Assembly: GCA_937969105.1 (NCBI GenBank)
Contig: CALBUZ010000171.1
Coordinates: forward strand, 1 to 10,821
DNA: 10,821 bases
Direction of reading: 5' to 3'
Source of the DNA: an uncultured Collinsella sp.
Lineage (GTDB): Bacteria; Actinomycetota; Coriobacteriia; Coriobacteriales; Coriobacteriaceae
Part shown: positions 1 to 8,282 of the stretch, piece after piece
Layout of the letters: each line of letters opens with the position of its first letter
Numbering within the stretch: position 1 is the stretch's first letter
The notes under the pieces: model-generated
What the model was told of the DNA's origin: nothing
Seen by the model: the letters and a program-made list of their open reading frames with translations, nothing else
Database searches by the model: none
Made by a program: the position numbers and the translations under genes

Positions 1-1124
1 CCGGCGAAGGTGTAGCCCTCGCGGGTCGGGGCCAGGGGCTGGCGGGCGACGCCGTCGCCGTCGGTCACGCCCTGGAGGGCGTCACTGCCGTCGAAGAACG
101 TGCCGCCGTTGGCGACGTAGAGGACGTCGATGGAGTTGTCCTTCTCAACGGCATTCCACTGAGCGAACAGGGTGGCGTGGTCGCCGCCGCCGACCAGCGG
201 CTTGCTGAAGTCGACCGGGTCGTTACCGTCGCGGTCGTAGGTCCAGCCGGCGAAGGTGTAGCCCTCGCGGGTCGGGGCCAGGGGCTGGCGGGCGACGCCG
301 TCGCCGTCGGTCACGCCCTGGAGGGCGTCACTGCCGTCGAAGAACGTGCCGCCGTTGGCGACGTAGAGGACGTCGATGGAGTTGTCCTTCTCAACGGCAT
401 TCCACTGAGCATAAACAGTCGCGTGACCGCTGCCCGCAACGATAGCCTTCGTGAAGTCGACGGGGTCATTTCCGTCGCGATCGTACGACCAACCAAGGAA
501 GTCATAGCCCTCGCGGGTAGGCTGAAGCGGCAGGCGTGCGATACCGTCGGTATCGGTTACGCCCTGCATAGTATCGTTACCGTCGAAGAACGTACCGCCG
601 TTGGCGACGTAGAGGATTTCGACAGTCTTGTCCTGCTTCGCGGGCGTCCAAGCGGCGAAAAGGGTCACATTCTTGCCGCCACCGACAATCGGCTGGTTGA
701 AGTCAACCGGGTCGGTTCCATCGCTGTGATAATACCAACCGGCAAACACATAGCCGTCACGCGTGGGGGCAAGCGGCTGGCGAGCAATACCATTGCTGTC
801 AGTCTGGCCCAGCATGACGTTGTTGCCGTCGGCGAACTGACCGCCATTGGCAGCGTAGGTCACATTAAGCGCCTTCGAGGGTGCCTCAGTCCACTTAGCG
901 AACAGGACATAGTTGCTGGCGCCGCCCAGAAGAGGCTGAGATAAATCTACGGCCTGAGTGCAAGCGCTGTCATAATACCAGCCACCAAACACATAGCCAT
1001 CGCGCACGGGAGACTCCGGCACAGGGCATATGCCCTCGTCGTTAGTCTCAATGGGTTCAGTAGTGATGTTTCCGTCCGCGAAAGCGCCGCCGCCGCCATT
1101 TGCCGCTACAAAAATAACGGTCTT
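1..1124 (-). repeat. Tandem in-gene repeats, 246-bp period (82 codons)
   Basis: The codons for the surface-protein repeats recur with a period of 246 bp; one step nearest the N-terminus is 243 bp. Positions 1-164 and 247-410 are identical base for base. The identity stops sharply at 165/411, and the following 82 bp differ at many sites. The three N-terminal units are clearly diverged at DNA level while keeping the same protein pattern. This suggests recent unequal crossing-over or gene conversion among the distal units. The array continues past the window edge. Confidence 0.95.
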
Positions 1125-1265
1125 AACACCAGTAGAGGCTGCAGCAGTAGCCCCCTCGCTCGTGTTCTGAGCAGTCTCCGCCGCGATAGCAGCAACCGGC
1201 GTGGAGCCAAGAACCATACTAAGGCTCAAGCCAGCTGTGATAGCAGCGTTAAGCTTCCTATTCAT
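1..1265 (-). CDS. Secreted surface protein with Listeria-Bacteroides (InlB B-type) repeats, 3' part cut off by the window edge
   Basis: Open for 421 codons from the ATG at 1265 to the left edge without a stop, so only the N-terminal part is seen. GGAAAGGA lies 7 nt upstream of the ATG. Residues 1-30 form a Sec signal peptide: MNRK, a hydrophobic run, then a probable cleavage after the Ala-rich PVAAIAA. A short Thr/Ala/Ser linker follows. From about residue 48 come tandem repeats of about 82 residues, each with a YxANGG(x)F.DG strand, a (A)RxPLxPTR(D/E)GYxFxGW core and an F/YAxWxxxxxD end. This is the pattern of the Listeria-Bacteroides repeat (Flg_new/InlB B-repeat), a beta-grasp-like module common in adhesins. 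The protein is probably exported and wall-attached, but any C-terminal anchor lies outside the window. The ligand is unknown. Later repeats are more GC-rich and more alike than the first two. Confidence 0.9.
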   Translation of the reverse strand, partial: MNRKLNAAITAGLSLSMVLGSTPVAAIAAETAQNTSEGATAAASTGVKTVIFVAANGGGGAFADGNITTEPIETNDEGICPVPESPVRDGYVFGGWYYDSACTQAVDLSQPLLGGASNYVLFAKWTEAPSKALNVTYAANGGQFADGNNVMLGQTDSNGIARQPLAPTRDGYVFAGWYYHSDGTDPVDFNQPIVGGGKNVTLFAAWTPAKQDKTVEILYVANGGTFFDGNDTMQGVTDTDGIARLPLQPTREGYDFLGWSYDRDGNDPVDFTKAIVAGSGHATVYAQWNAVEKDNSIDVLYVANGGTFFDGSDALQGVTDGDGVARQPLAPTREGYTFAGWTYDRDGNDPVDFSKPLVGGGDHATLFAQWNAVEKDNSIDVLYVANGGTFFDGSDALQGVTDGDGVARQPLAPTREGYTFA

Positions 1266-1302
1266 GTGGTCGTCCTTTCCCGACTCTCTTCTCCGCGACC
1301 AC
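1266..1302 (-). promoter_or_regulatory. Inverted repeat holding the ribosome binding site of the surface-protein gene
   Basis: In the mRNA, GTGGTCG (1302-1296) is exactly complementary to CGACCAC (1272-1266), which abuts the ATG at 1265. The 23-nt loop contains the GGAAAGGA Shine-Dalgarno site. This stem could affect initiation or just place the site in an exposed loop. The stem is only 7 bp, so its function is a guess. Confidence 0.35.
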
Positions 1303-1360
1303 TTCGCGAAAGAAGACATTTGAATTGCACCATCAATTTAAGCCGAGAAAAAACTCAAAA

Positions 1361-1410
1361 GGTTGCGCAACCAAGCTATATCTAAGGTTTGGGACTTTTT
1401 TTGCAAAAAA
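1361..1410. other. AT-rich intergenic region with two palindromes between nth and the surface-protein gene
   Basis: The 157-nt gap between the nth stop and the surface-protein start holds a 12-bp perfect palindrome, GGTTGCGCAACC (1361-1372). It also holds a 14-bp perfect palindrome, TTTTTTGCAAAAAA (1397-1410), with a further TTTTTGCAAAC-like copy next to it. The region must contain the end of the nth transcript and probably the promoter of the surface-protein gene. I found no convincing -35/-10 pair. The GC-centred palindrome could be a regulator site. Confidence 0.3.
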
Positions 1411-1422
1411 GTTTGCAAAAAG

Positions 1423-2088
1423 CTATTGCACCACCCGTACGCTGGGGCAAAGGTCTGCCAGCGGGCACTCGTCGCACTTGGGCTTGCGGGCGTCGCAGAT
1501 CTCGCGGCCAAAGGTGATCCATTGGTGATTGACCGACTCCCAATACTCGTGCGGCAAGATCTTGAGCAGATCCTGCTCGGTCTTGAGCGGCTCTTTGGCG
1601 TGCGTCTTGGGACTCAGCATCAGGCGATGCGCGATACGGTTGACGTGCGTATCCACCGCGATGCCTTCCACGATGCCATACCCCACGTTGAGCACGATGT
1701 TCGCCGTCTTGCGCCCCACACCCGGCAGTTTGACGAGCTCCTTCATATCCGCCGGCACTACACCGCCGTAATCGGCAACGATCATCTGCGCCGCTTCCAC
1801 GGCGTGTTTGGCCTTGCTCTTGTAGAAGCCGAGCGACTTGATCGTGTCCGCCACGTCGGCAACACTCGCCCCGGCCATGGCCTCGGGCGTGGGCCACTGG
1901 GCAAACAGCCGCGGCGTCACCTTGTTGACTTGCGCGTCGGTCGTTTGCGCCGAGAGCAGCACCGCGATGAGCAGCCTAAAGGGATTCTCGTGGTCCAAGA
2001 AGCACTCGACCGGGCCATAGCGACGGTTAAGGCGCTCGCACACCTCGATGGCGCGCTCGCGTTTGGCGGCATTGGTCTCGCGTGGCAT
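1423..2088 (-). CDS. nth: Endonuclease III (DNA glycosylase/AP lyase)
   Basis: A 221-residue protein of usual Nth length. It excises oxidised pyrimidines and cleaves the abasic strand in base-excision repair. The helix-hairpin-helix motif LPGVGRKTA is at residues 121-129, with the Schiff-base lysine K127 in it, and the catalytic aspartate is D146 in VDTHVNR. The C-terminus holds a complete 4Fe-4S loop, C198-x6-C205-x2-C208-x5-C214. I chose the ATG at 2088 because GAGGAG lies 5 nt upstream; an in-frame start at 2112 has no such site and adds eight residues absent from the family. It lies 62 nt after the ABC transporter gene on the same strand with no clear terminator between, so the two may be co-transcribed. 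Confidence 0.95.
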   Translation of the reverse strand: MPRETNAAKRERAIEVCERLNRRYGPVECFLDHENPFRLLIAVLLSAQTTDAQVNKVTPRLFAQWPTPEAMAGASVADVADTIKSLGFYKSKAKHAVEAAQMIVADYGGVVPADMKELVKLPGVGRKTANIVLNVGYGIVEGIAVDTHVNRIAHRLMLSPKTHAKEPLKTEQDLLKILPHEYWESVNHQWITFGREICDARKPKCDECPLADLCPSVRVVQ

Positions 2089-2150
2089 AGCGGCTCCTCG
2101 GCTCAGCGGCACAACAAACTACAGGCACGATTGTCCCACGTCCGGGGCGC

Positions 2151-3953
<1,803 letters not shown>

Positions 3954-4028
3954 GGGTTTCCTTTCGCGTCTGATAGGGCGAAACGCCATTGTTGCACACC
4001 GAAGCGCGCTTCAGGCATGCGCGACACG

Positions 4029-4051
4029 AAAAGCGCCCGCGCCCCGCGCTT
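4029..4051 (-). terminator. Possible weak terminator after rmuC
   Basis: On the minus strand AAGCGC (4051-4046) can pair with GCGCTT (4036-4031) around a 9-nt GC-rich loop, followed by only two more T residues. It lies in the 125-nt gap between rmuC and the ABC transporter gene. The gap also has a perfect palindrome, GAAGCGCGCTTC, at 4001-4012. The stem is short and the T-run poor, so termination here is doubtful. Confidence 0.25.
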
Positions 4052-4078
4052 GCGCAGACGCCCCGCCGTCAGGTGCAG

Positions 4079-5434
4079 CTAGTCCTTGTCTTCTTGGTCT
4101 GCGAGCAGGCCCGCGGACGTGAGCCCCAAAATCTCGTCGGCCTCCTCGGCATCCTCCAGCGCGTCGATGTCCTTGAGCTTGCGCTCCATAACGTTGGTGC
4201 GCGTGGTGATAATGCCCTCGACCGTCTTGCCCGCGGTCTCGATCTGCTGCTGCGCGCGACGCAGCGCCGCCTGATAGCGCGGCAGCTCAGCCTTGACGGC
4301 GGAAAGCACGCGCAGCACGTCATCGGTGCGTTTTTGCAGCCTAAACGTCTGGTAGCTCATCTGCAGGCTGTTGAGGACGGCGGCCATGGTACTGGGGCCG
4401 GCAACGTTGACGTGATAGTCGCGGCCCAGGGTCTCGATAAGCCCGGGACGGCTGACGACCTCGGCGTACAGGCCCTCAAACGGCACGAACAGAATGCCGA
4501 AGTTGGTAGTCGCGGGCACGCTCAGGTACTTCTCGCAAATGTCCTTTGCCTCGCGCTTCACCATGGCGTCGAGCGTCTTGCGCGCGGCGGCCACAGCCTC
4601 GGCATCACCCGACTCTTGCGCGTCGAGCAGATGCTCGTACGCGTCGCCCGGGAATTTGGAGTCAATCGGCAGCAGCACGGGATCGCCCTCGTCCACCGGC
4701 AGCTTGACGGCAAACTCAACGCGCTCCGAGGCGCCGGGCTTGGTGGCGACATTTTCCAGATACTGGTCGGGCGTAAGGATGTCCGCCAGGATCGCACCCA
4801 GCTGCACCTCGCCCAAAATGCCGCGCGCTTTTACATTGCCCAGCACGCGCTTGAGGTCGCCCACGCCGGTGGCAATGGACTGCATATCGCCCAAACCCTT
4901 GTACACAGCCTCGAGCTGGTCGCTCACCTGCTTAAACGATGCAGACAGGCGATCGTTGAGCGTGCGGGAGAGTTTCTCGTCCACCGTCGCGCGCATCTGA
5001 TCGAGCTGCACGTTGTTGTCCTTGCGGATGGCGCCCAGCTGGGCATCGACCGTCTCGCGCACCTTGTCCAAGCGGTGCTCGATGCCCTCGCGGTTGGCAC
5101 CGAGCTGCTGGGCCGTCTCGCGGCGCAGGCCATCCATACGGTCGCCAGCCTGCGAGAACTCACGCGCGATGGTCAGGTAGCGCTGCTGCTCTACGGCGGC
5201 GTCGGTCGTCTGCTGCTGCGCGATGGCGTTTGCCGTGCGACGGGTTTCTGCCAGCGCGACGTTTAGGGTGTCGAGCGCGTTGTTGGCCTGCTCGAGCGCC
5301 GCGAGCGTCTCCGCGTCGTTGCCGCCATGCTCTCGCAACTCGGCACGAAGGCCTTTAAGCTGCAGGGCGCAAACCACAGCAACCCCCACCGCCACCAAGG
5401 CAATCACAACAAGCGCAATATCAATAGCAGACAT
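4079..5434 (-). CDS. rmuC: RmuC-family DNA recombination protein
   Basis: A 451-residue protein with the RmuC layout. There is an N-terminal membrane anchor (about residues 5-24), then a long predicted coiled coil rich in Gln, Glu, Arg and Ala (about 30-175), then the conserved nuclease-like domain. Recognisable blocks in that domain are GILGEVQLG (about 205-213), PIDSKFPGDAY (from about 256) and RTDDVLRVLSAVKAEL. The family is described as limiting DNA inversions at short inverted repeats and has a PD-(D/E)XK-like fold; biochemical activity is largely inferred. I chose the ATG at 5434, preceded by GGCGGAG, over an in-frame TTG at 5467. The gene starts 51 nt after the helix-turn-helix gene, so read-through from that module is possible. 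Confidence 0.92.
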   Translation of the reverse strand: MSAIDIALVVIALVAVGVAVVCALQLKGLRAELREHGGNDAETLAALEQANNALDTLNVALAETRRTANAIAQQQTTDAAVEQQRYLTIAREFSQAGDRMDGLRRETAQQLGANREGIEHRLDKVRETVDAQLGAIRKDNNVQLDQMRATVDEKLSRTLNDRLSASFKQVSDQLEAVYKGLGDMQSIATGVGDLKRVLGNVKARGILGEVQLGAILADILTPDQYLENVATKPGASERVEFAVKLPVDEGDPVLLPIDSKFPGDAYEHLLDAQESGDAEAVAAARKTLDAMVKREAKDICEKYLSVPATTNFGILFVPFEGLYAEVVSRPGLIETLGRDYHVNVAGPSTMAAVLNSLQMSYQTFRLQKRTDDVLRVLSAVKAELPRYQAALRRAQQQIETAGKTVEGIITTRTNVMERKLKDIDALEDAEEADEILGLTSAGLLADQEDKD

Positions 5435-5485
5435 AGACTCCGCCCAACAAACCCAATCGATTATCAATCAAAACCGCGATCAATC

Positions 5486-6049
5486 TTACCCCGCCACACG
5501 CACCGAGCGCCCGGCCCCTTCTTGGGTGCCCCTCTCCTCCGCATATTCCATAATGCGGCGCGCCGTTTCCCTGCTCACCTTTGAGTCATCGCCGGCCAAG
5601 TATGCGTATACGTTTCCTTTATTCAGGTGCAGAGCACGGCAGAGGCCATAGCGCGTTACACCCGATTCCTCCAATGCTTCCAGTGTTCTCTTTCTCATCA
5701 GGGCGTTCACCCTTCTGTCAGCCGCCGGCTTTTCTTTCACCCCTCTATACGCGCGCCAAACGTTGGCGTAACGATTGGGGATCTTATCCTCGGTGCATAG
5801 AGACGCCATGCCACCCGCTTGATCGTACAAAGATAAAACGCCTCGGTAATCCTCTTCCATCCACGAGCCCTCGGATAAACCCAGAACGTATTCGGCTTTT
5901 CCTTGCGCCAAAGCGAGCAAAAACAGAGGCTCCGCCACGCGCGGCGCAACCGTCGTCGCCTGCTCAACCAGCTTTCTAAAACTCAGCGACTGCTGTCCGG
6001 ATAGTTCTCGGCAATAGCCTTTCAAAAATCCCTCAAAGGTCAGATTCAA
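5486..6049 (-). CDS. C-terminal helix-turn-helix protein coupled to the nucleotidyltransferase (possible antitoxin or regulator)
   Basis: A 187-residue protein of no family I can name. Residues about 122-165 form a helix-turn-helix: TLEALEESGVTRYGLCRAL, then LNKGNVYAYLAG, then a helix with ETARRIMEYAEE. The first 120 residues are mostly helical, with a hydrophobic segment LFLLALAQG and an aromatic, acidic stretch around SWMEEDYRGVLSLYDQAGG, and may bind the partner. I place the start at the TTG at 6049, not the longer in-frame start at 6169 inside the upstream gene. AGGAGGTG lies 5 nt before the TTG, and TTGA overlaps the upstream TGA by 4 nt, a classic coupling arrangement. The context suggests it pairs with the upstream nucleotidyltransferase and may repress the operon. 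Antitoxin function is inference; no activity can be read directly. Confidence 0.75.
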   Translation of the reverse strand: MNLTFEGFLKGYCRELSGQQSLSFRKLVEQATTVAPRVAEPLFLLALAQGKAEYVLGLSEGSWMEEDYRGVLSLYDQAGGMASLCTEDKIPNRYANVWRAYRGVKEKPAADRRVNALMRKRTLEALEESGVTRYGLCRALHLNKGNVYAYLAGDDSKVSRETARRIMEYAEERGTQEGAGRSVRVAG

Positions 6050-6576
6050 CCGAGCACCTCCTTTTTGTATTGCCTGTATGCGCAGACCATCTCTTGATAA
6101 CTCCGCTCCGAGGGCGACGACGCCAGAGCCTCTCCCTCGTCGAATATAAGCCGCTCGAGCAGATCCCAATCAAGTCGGTCAACGAATGCCTGACTATGAA
6201 GATCGACGATGTCGTTCGGACGATAGGCATAAATCTTCATCACCGCCAGGTCCTCCAAAGATGGCGTAAAGTACCTGATAAAACGCGCCCCAATCTTCAA
6301 GGGAATCAAACGATCTTCGTAATTGAATGGCATCTGATTACAATATGCCACCGCCATACCATTCACCTCGGGGTATCGAGCTATGATCTCGCGGAGGCAC
6401 CTGTCTGCCTCAAACACATCAATGTCATGCGTAACCGACCGATTCGTCACATCGTTTAGCATGAAAGCGCTTCCTCCCACCAATACAACGCTCGGCCTGT
6501 CGTCTCTTGGACCTATTTCCAGCTCCGCCTCTTCGTCAATGCCCAAAAGAGTCTGCTCTAAATCCTGCTTATACAT
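6046..6576 (-). CDS. DUF6036/AbiEii-like nucleotidyltransferase (possible toxin)
   Basis: A 176-residue protein with the marks of a minimal nucleotidyltransferase. VVLVGGSAF at residues 30-38 is the glycine/serine motif and T49-H-D51-I-D53 carries the DxD metal-binding aspartates. A later SLEDLAVMKIYAYRPNDIVDL block (about 106-126) matches the conserved E/D-L-x-x-x-K...R-x-x-D-x-x-D region of AbiEii/DUF6036-type proteins. Related enzymes act as toxins of type IV-like systems (AbiEii) or transfer nucleotides to tRNA (MenA). The length fits the DUF6036 group. ATG at 6576 follows AGGA by 7 nt. The gene and its upstream region are clearly richer in A+T than neighbours, which suggests horizontal acquisition. 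It is followed, with a 4-nt overlap, by the helix-turn-helix gene. Enzymatic activity and toxicity are inferred. Confidence 0.8.
   Translation of the reverse strand: MYKQDLEQTLLGIDEEAELEIGPRDDRPSVVLVGGSAFMLNDVTNRSVTHDIDVFEADRCLREIIARYPEVNGMAVAYCNQMPFNYEDRLIPLKIGARFIRYFTPSLEDLAVMKIYAYRPNDIVDLHSQAFVDRLDWDLLERLIFDEGEALASSPSERSYQEMVCAYRQYKKEVLG
6055..6062 (-). promoter_or_regulatory. Strong ribosome binding site that decides the TTG start of the helix-turn-helix gene
   Basis: AGGAGGTG on the minus strand, part of AAAGGAGGTG, lies inside the last codons of the nucleotidyltransferase gene. It is 5 nt upstream of the TTG at 6049. It is nearly fully complementary to the 16S rRNA tail and supports coupled translation with a high yield of the second protein, as expected if that protein must be in excess. 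Confidence 0.75.
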
Positions 6577-6606
6577 AGCAAATCCTATTATTATTCATCT
6601 TCAATA

Positions 6607-6635
6607 ATACTATTCAGTCGCACGACAGGACCCAA
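6607..6635 (-). promoter_or_regulatory. Candidate promoter of the nucleotidyltransferase/helix-turn-helix pair
   Basis: On the minus strand a TTGGGT -35-like box (6635-6630) is separated by exactly 17 nt from a TAGTAT -10-like box (6612-6607), about 30 nt upstream of the start codon. The spacer holds a short inverted repeat, GTCG-ca-CGAC (6617-6626), where a repressor could bind. Each box matches the consensus only partly. Confidence 0.35.
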
Positions 6636-6699
6636 AGGATGCAAGAATTCTACTCGTGGCGATAATCCGTACACCCTAGAAGTCCTAATGCGACAAACG

Positions 6700-7110
6700 C
6701 TAACTCTCCCAGCCGGCGCGGATGGTTGTTATGACGTCGCCTAGGCGCTGGCCGAGAGCTGCCAAGTGCTGAAGCACCTCATTGGGCGAGGCGCCGTTGA
6801 GAATGCACGTGAGGGCATATGAGGCCAAAAAGATTGCCGCGAGTCCCAACGGGATCAGCACGATCATCGCCAGCGTACGCAGGCGCTGGGCCCAGCGACG
6901 GCGACGCGCACGACGCTTGTCGAACGCAAGCTCCTGCGCATATGAATCTTGCTGTACGGAATAGGCCTCTGGGGCCGCCTCGCCCGCAGGTGCGGCGTTT
7001 TGCGCAGGAGGCTGGACGGCCGCCCCTTGCATTTGCATCTCCATAAGCCGTTGCTGTTGGCGCAACATGCGCTCGGCTTGTTGCTGCGGAGTCTCAAGAA
7101 ACAGGTCCAT
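6700..7110 (-). CDS. Small single-pass membrane protein of unknown function
   Basis: A 136-residue protein I do not recognise. Residues 1-30 are a Gln/Met/Arg-rich, probably helical or coiled-coil segment. Residues 30-60 are a Pro/Ala-rich, low-complexity linker. Then comes a strongly basic stretch (KRRARRRRWAQR, about 66-77) and one membrane helix (about 80-103). The last 30 residues (SPNEVLQHLAALGQRLGDV) look like an amphipathic helix. By the positive-inside rule the long N-terminal part is cytoplasmic and the short C-terminal part outside. ATG at 7110 is preceded by GGAGG at 5 nt; the in-frame TTG at 7122 lies on that site and is rejected. No conserved catalytic motif is visible. Confidence 0.75.
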   Translation of the reverse strand: MDLFLETPQQQAERMLRQQQRLMEMQMQGAAVQPPAQNAAPAGEAAPEAYSVQQDSYAQELAFDKRRARRRRWAQRLRTLAMIVLIPLGLAAIFLASYALTCILNGASPNEVLQHLAALGQRLGDVITTIRAGWES

Positions 7111-7188
7111 GCTGGCCTCCAAAATCGGAGCATTCGACGCTTACGCCCAGCATCCCGCACTGCCAAGGCCACGGCAACGCAATCCGTA

Positions 7189-7217
7189 GCAATAGCTGCA
7201 AAGTTTCTTGTTGACAA
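7189..7217 (-). promoter_or_regulatory. Candidate promoter of the small membrane protein gene
   Basis: The minus strand has TTGTCA (7217-7212), one base from the -35 consensus, 17 nt before TATTGC (7194-7189), a weak -10. This lies about 80 nt before the ATG at 7110. The -35 box is within an imperfect inverted repeat, TTCGACAGCTTTTGTCAA (7228-7211). The rest of the 7111-7465 gap holds repeat copy A and its terminator; I see no gene in it. Confidence 0.35.
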
Positions 7218-7355
7218 AAGCTGTCGAAAACCTCAACAACTCCCCTACCAGCACTTTCTCTGAGCTTTTTTATCGAATGATCTTTTACCCTTCCACCAAC
7301 CCGCCAACTAACCAAAAGCTGACCAAAAGCTTGACGGAAATTGTGAAGACCGGGA

Positions 7356-7455
7356 CCCCACACAAAAAGTGCCGCCCCAAAGGGGCGGCACACAAACTTA
7401 TTATCAGCTTTTCTGTAACGAGCATGCGACGACTCAACGCCGGAGCGCAGGGCGG
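7356..7455. repeat. Intergenic repeat, copy A (about 100 bp)
   Basis: This block aligns over its whole length with 8181-8282, with only scattered differences. Both copies run from CCCCACACAAAA through a GTGCCGCCCC hairpin, a shared ATCAGCTTTTCTGTA stretch and AACGCCGGAGCGCAGGGCGG. Both lie just downstream of a minus-strand gene: this copy ends 10 bp from the stop codon at 7466. Confidence 0.9.
7364..7391 (-). terminator. Rho-independent terminator of the four-helix membrane protein gene
   Basis: On the minus strand GTGCCGCCCC (7391-7382) pairs perfectly with GGGGCGGCAC (7378-7369) around a TTT loop and is followed by TTTTTGTG. The 10-bp GC-rich stem with a T-run is a textbook terminator. The plus strand lacks a T-run, so it works leftward. 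It lies within repeat copy A. Confidence 0.9.
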
Positions 7456-7465
7456 TGAGGACAGA

Positions 7466-8098
7466 TTACATGCCCGCGAGACCTCGGGCGGCGGTGGCGC
7501 ACAAAAACGCCAAGGCCAGAATCACGAGCGAGCCCGCGATGTCAACCAGCACGCCCATTGCGCGGCGCTCAAACAGCCAGCTCTCGAAGTGCGGGGCAAC
7601 GTTGCGCCAGACACGCCACAACAAGATGCCCATGCCAATGACGCCGGGAATATTGAGCAACAAAATCTCGGAGCACAAGAGGCCGATCAGGTTGCCGGCG
7701 GCAAAGCCCGCATCGCCCTCGCAGTATTTGCGATAAATCATGTACAGCATGTACGCCACAAACGGCTGCAGACACGCAGAGATAAACGCAACCACCATCG
7801 AGGGGTCTTGAGAAAAGACATCGGTGAGCTTATCCACACTCGTGGCATCCTTAGAGGCCAGGAACAGACCGATGACCACCACGGGCACCACGCCCAAGAT
7901 AACCTCGACCATCGTAAACAGTTTGGCAGTCAGGTCTTCGCTCGCCGTATTCAAATGAGGCGCCCACTCAGGATGAGCATGCGCACCGACCTTCTTGTCT
8001 TTCTCAGCACGATCGGCCTTTTTGCCCTCAGGGACCCGACGACCAGGATCCTTGCGGGTCCCCGCCGCAGCGACCCGAGCCCGAGACTTCTTACCCAT
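7466..8098 (-). CDS. Four-helix integral membrane protein of unknown function
   Basis: A 210-residue protein without a family I can name. The first 45 residues are highly charged (many Lys/Arg, no signal peptide) and should be cytoplasmic. Hydrophobic segments follow at about 62-81, 101-122, 133-162 (long, may hold one helix and a re-entrant part) and 182-204. The conserved-looking polar positions inside or near helices are few (for example Q111 and E144), so no transport or catalytic role is evident. ATG at 8098 has only a weak GGGG upstream, at about 8 nt; no better in-frame start exists nearby. It stands alone, with its own strong terminator downstream and the rubrerythrin terminator upstream. 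Confidence 0.8.
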   Translation of the reverse strand: MGKKSRARVAAAGTRKDPGRRVPEGKKADRAEKDKKVGAHAHPEWAPHLNTASEDLTAKLFTMVEVILGVVPVVVIGLFLASKDATSVDKLTDVFSQDPSMVVAFISACLQPFVAYMLYMIYRKYCEGDAGFAAGNLIGLLCSEILLLNIPGVIGMGILLWRVWRNVAPHFESWLFERRAMGVLVDIAGSLVILALAFLCATAARGLAGM

Positions 8099-8180
8099 AA
8101 AAACACCCCATCAGGTAGTAGATAAACTAAAAGTCGCTACCCAGTGTACCCCACCCATGAACGGTGCCGTCCCAACCAGT

Positions 8181-8282
8181 CCCCACACAAAACGTGCCGC
8201 CCCGATAGGGGCGGCACACAAACTTTAATATCAGCTTTTCTGTAGCGAGCACGCAACGACCCAACGCCGGAGCGCAGGGCGG
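8181..8282. repeat. Intergenic repeat, copy B (about 102 bp)
   Basis: Second copy of the 7356-7455 block, in the same orientation. It also sits downstream of a minus-strand gene (rubrerythrin). Its right end, GGAGCGCAGGGCGG, runs directly into the left arm of the long inverted repeat at 8268-8357, whereas copy A stops there. Confidence 0.9.
8189..8217 (-). terminator. Rho-independent terminator of the rubrerythrin transcript
   Basis: On the minus strand GTGCCGCCCC (8217-8208) pairs with GGGGCGGCAC (8203-8194) around TATC, followed by GTTTTGTG. The stem is identical to that in copy A with a different loop. It lies about 160 nt beyond the rubrerythrin stop, so the transcript should carry the long hairpin at 8268-8357 in its 3' untranslated region. 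Confidence 0.85.

Noticed and set aside
177..944. Long 255-codon plus-strand open frame over the surface-protein repeats
   Set aside because: It is antisense to the repeat codons and stays open because of the repeated GC-rich sequence. The minus-strand frame has a signal peptide, a ribosome binding site and a clear repeat family.
4001..4012. GAAGCGCGCTTC palindrome as an operator of the ABC transporter gene
   Set aside because: A 12-bp palindrome of GC-rich words occurs often by chance in such DNA, and no regulator gene or second copy is nearby.
3989..5266. 425-codon plus-strand open frame opposite rmuC
   Set aside because: Shadow frame in GC-rich DNA; rmuC on the other strand is recognisable from end to end.
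7094..7393. 99-codon minus-strand frame across the 7111-7393 gap
   Set aside because: It begins inside the terminator hairpin of the upstream gene, lacks a ribosome binding site and overlaps the start of the 6700-7110 gene.
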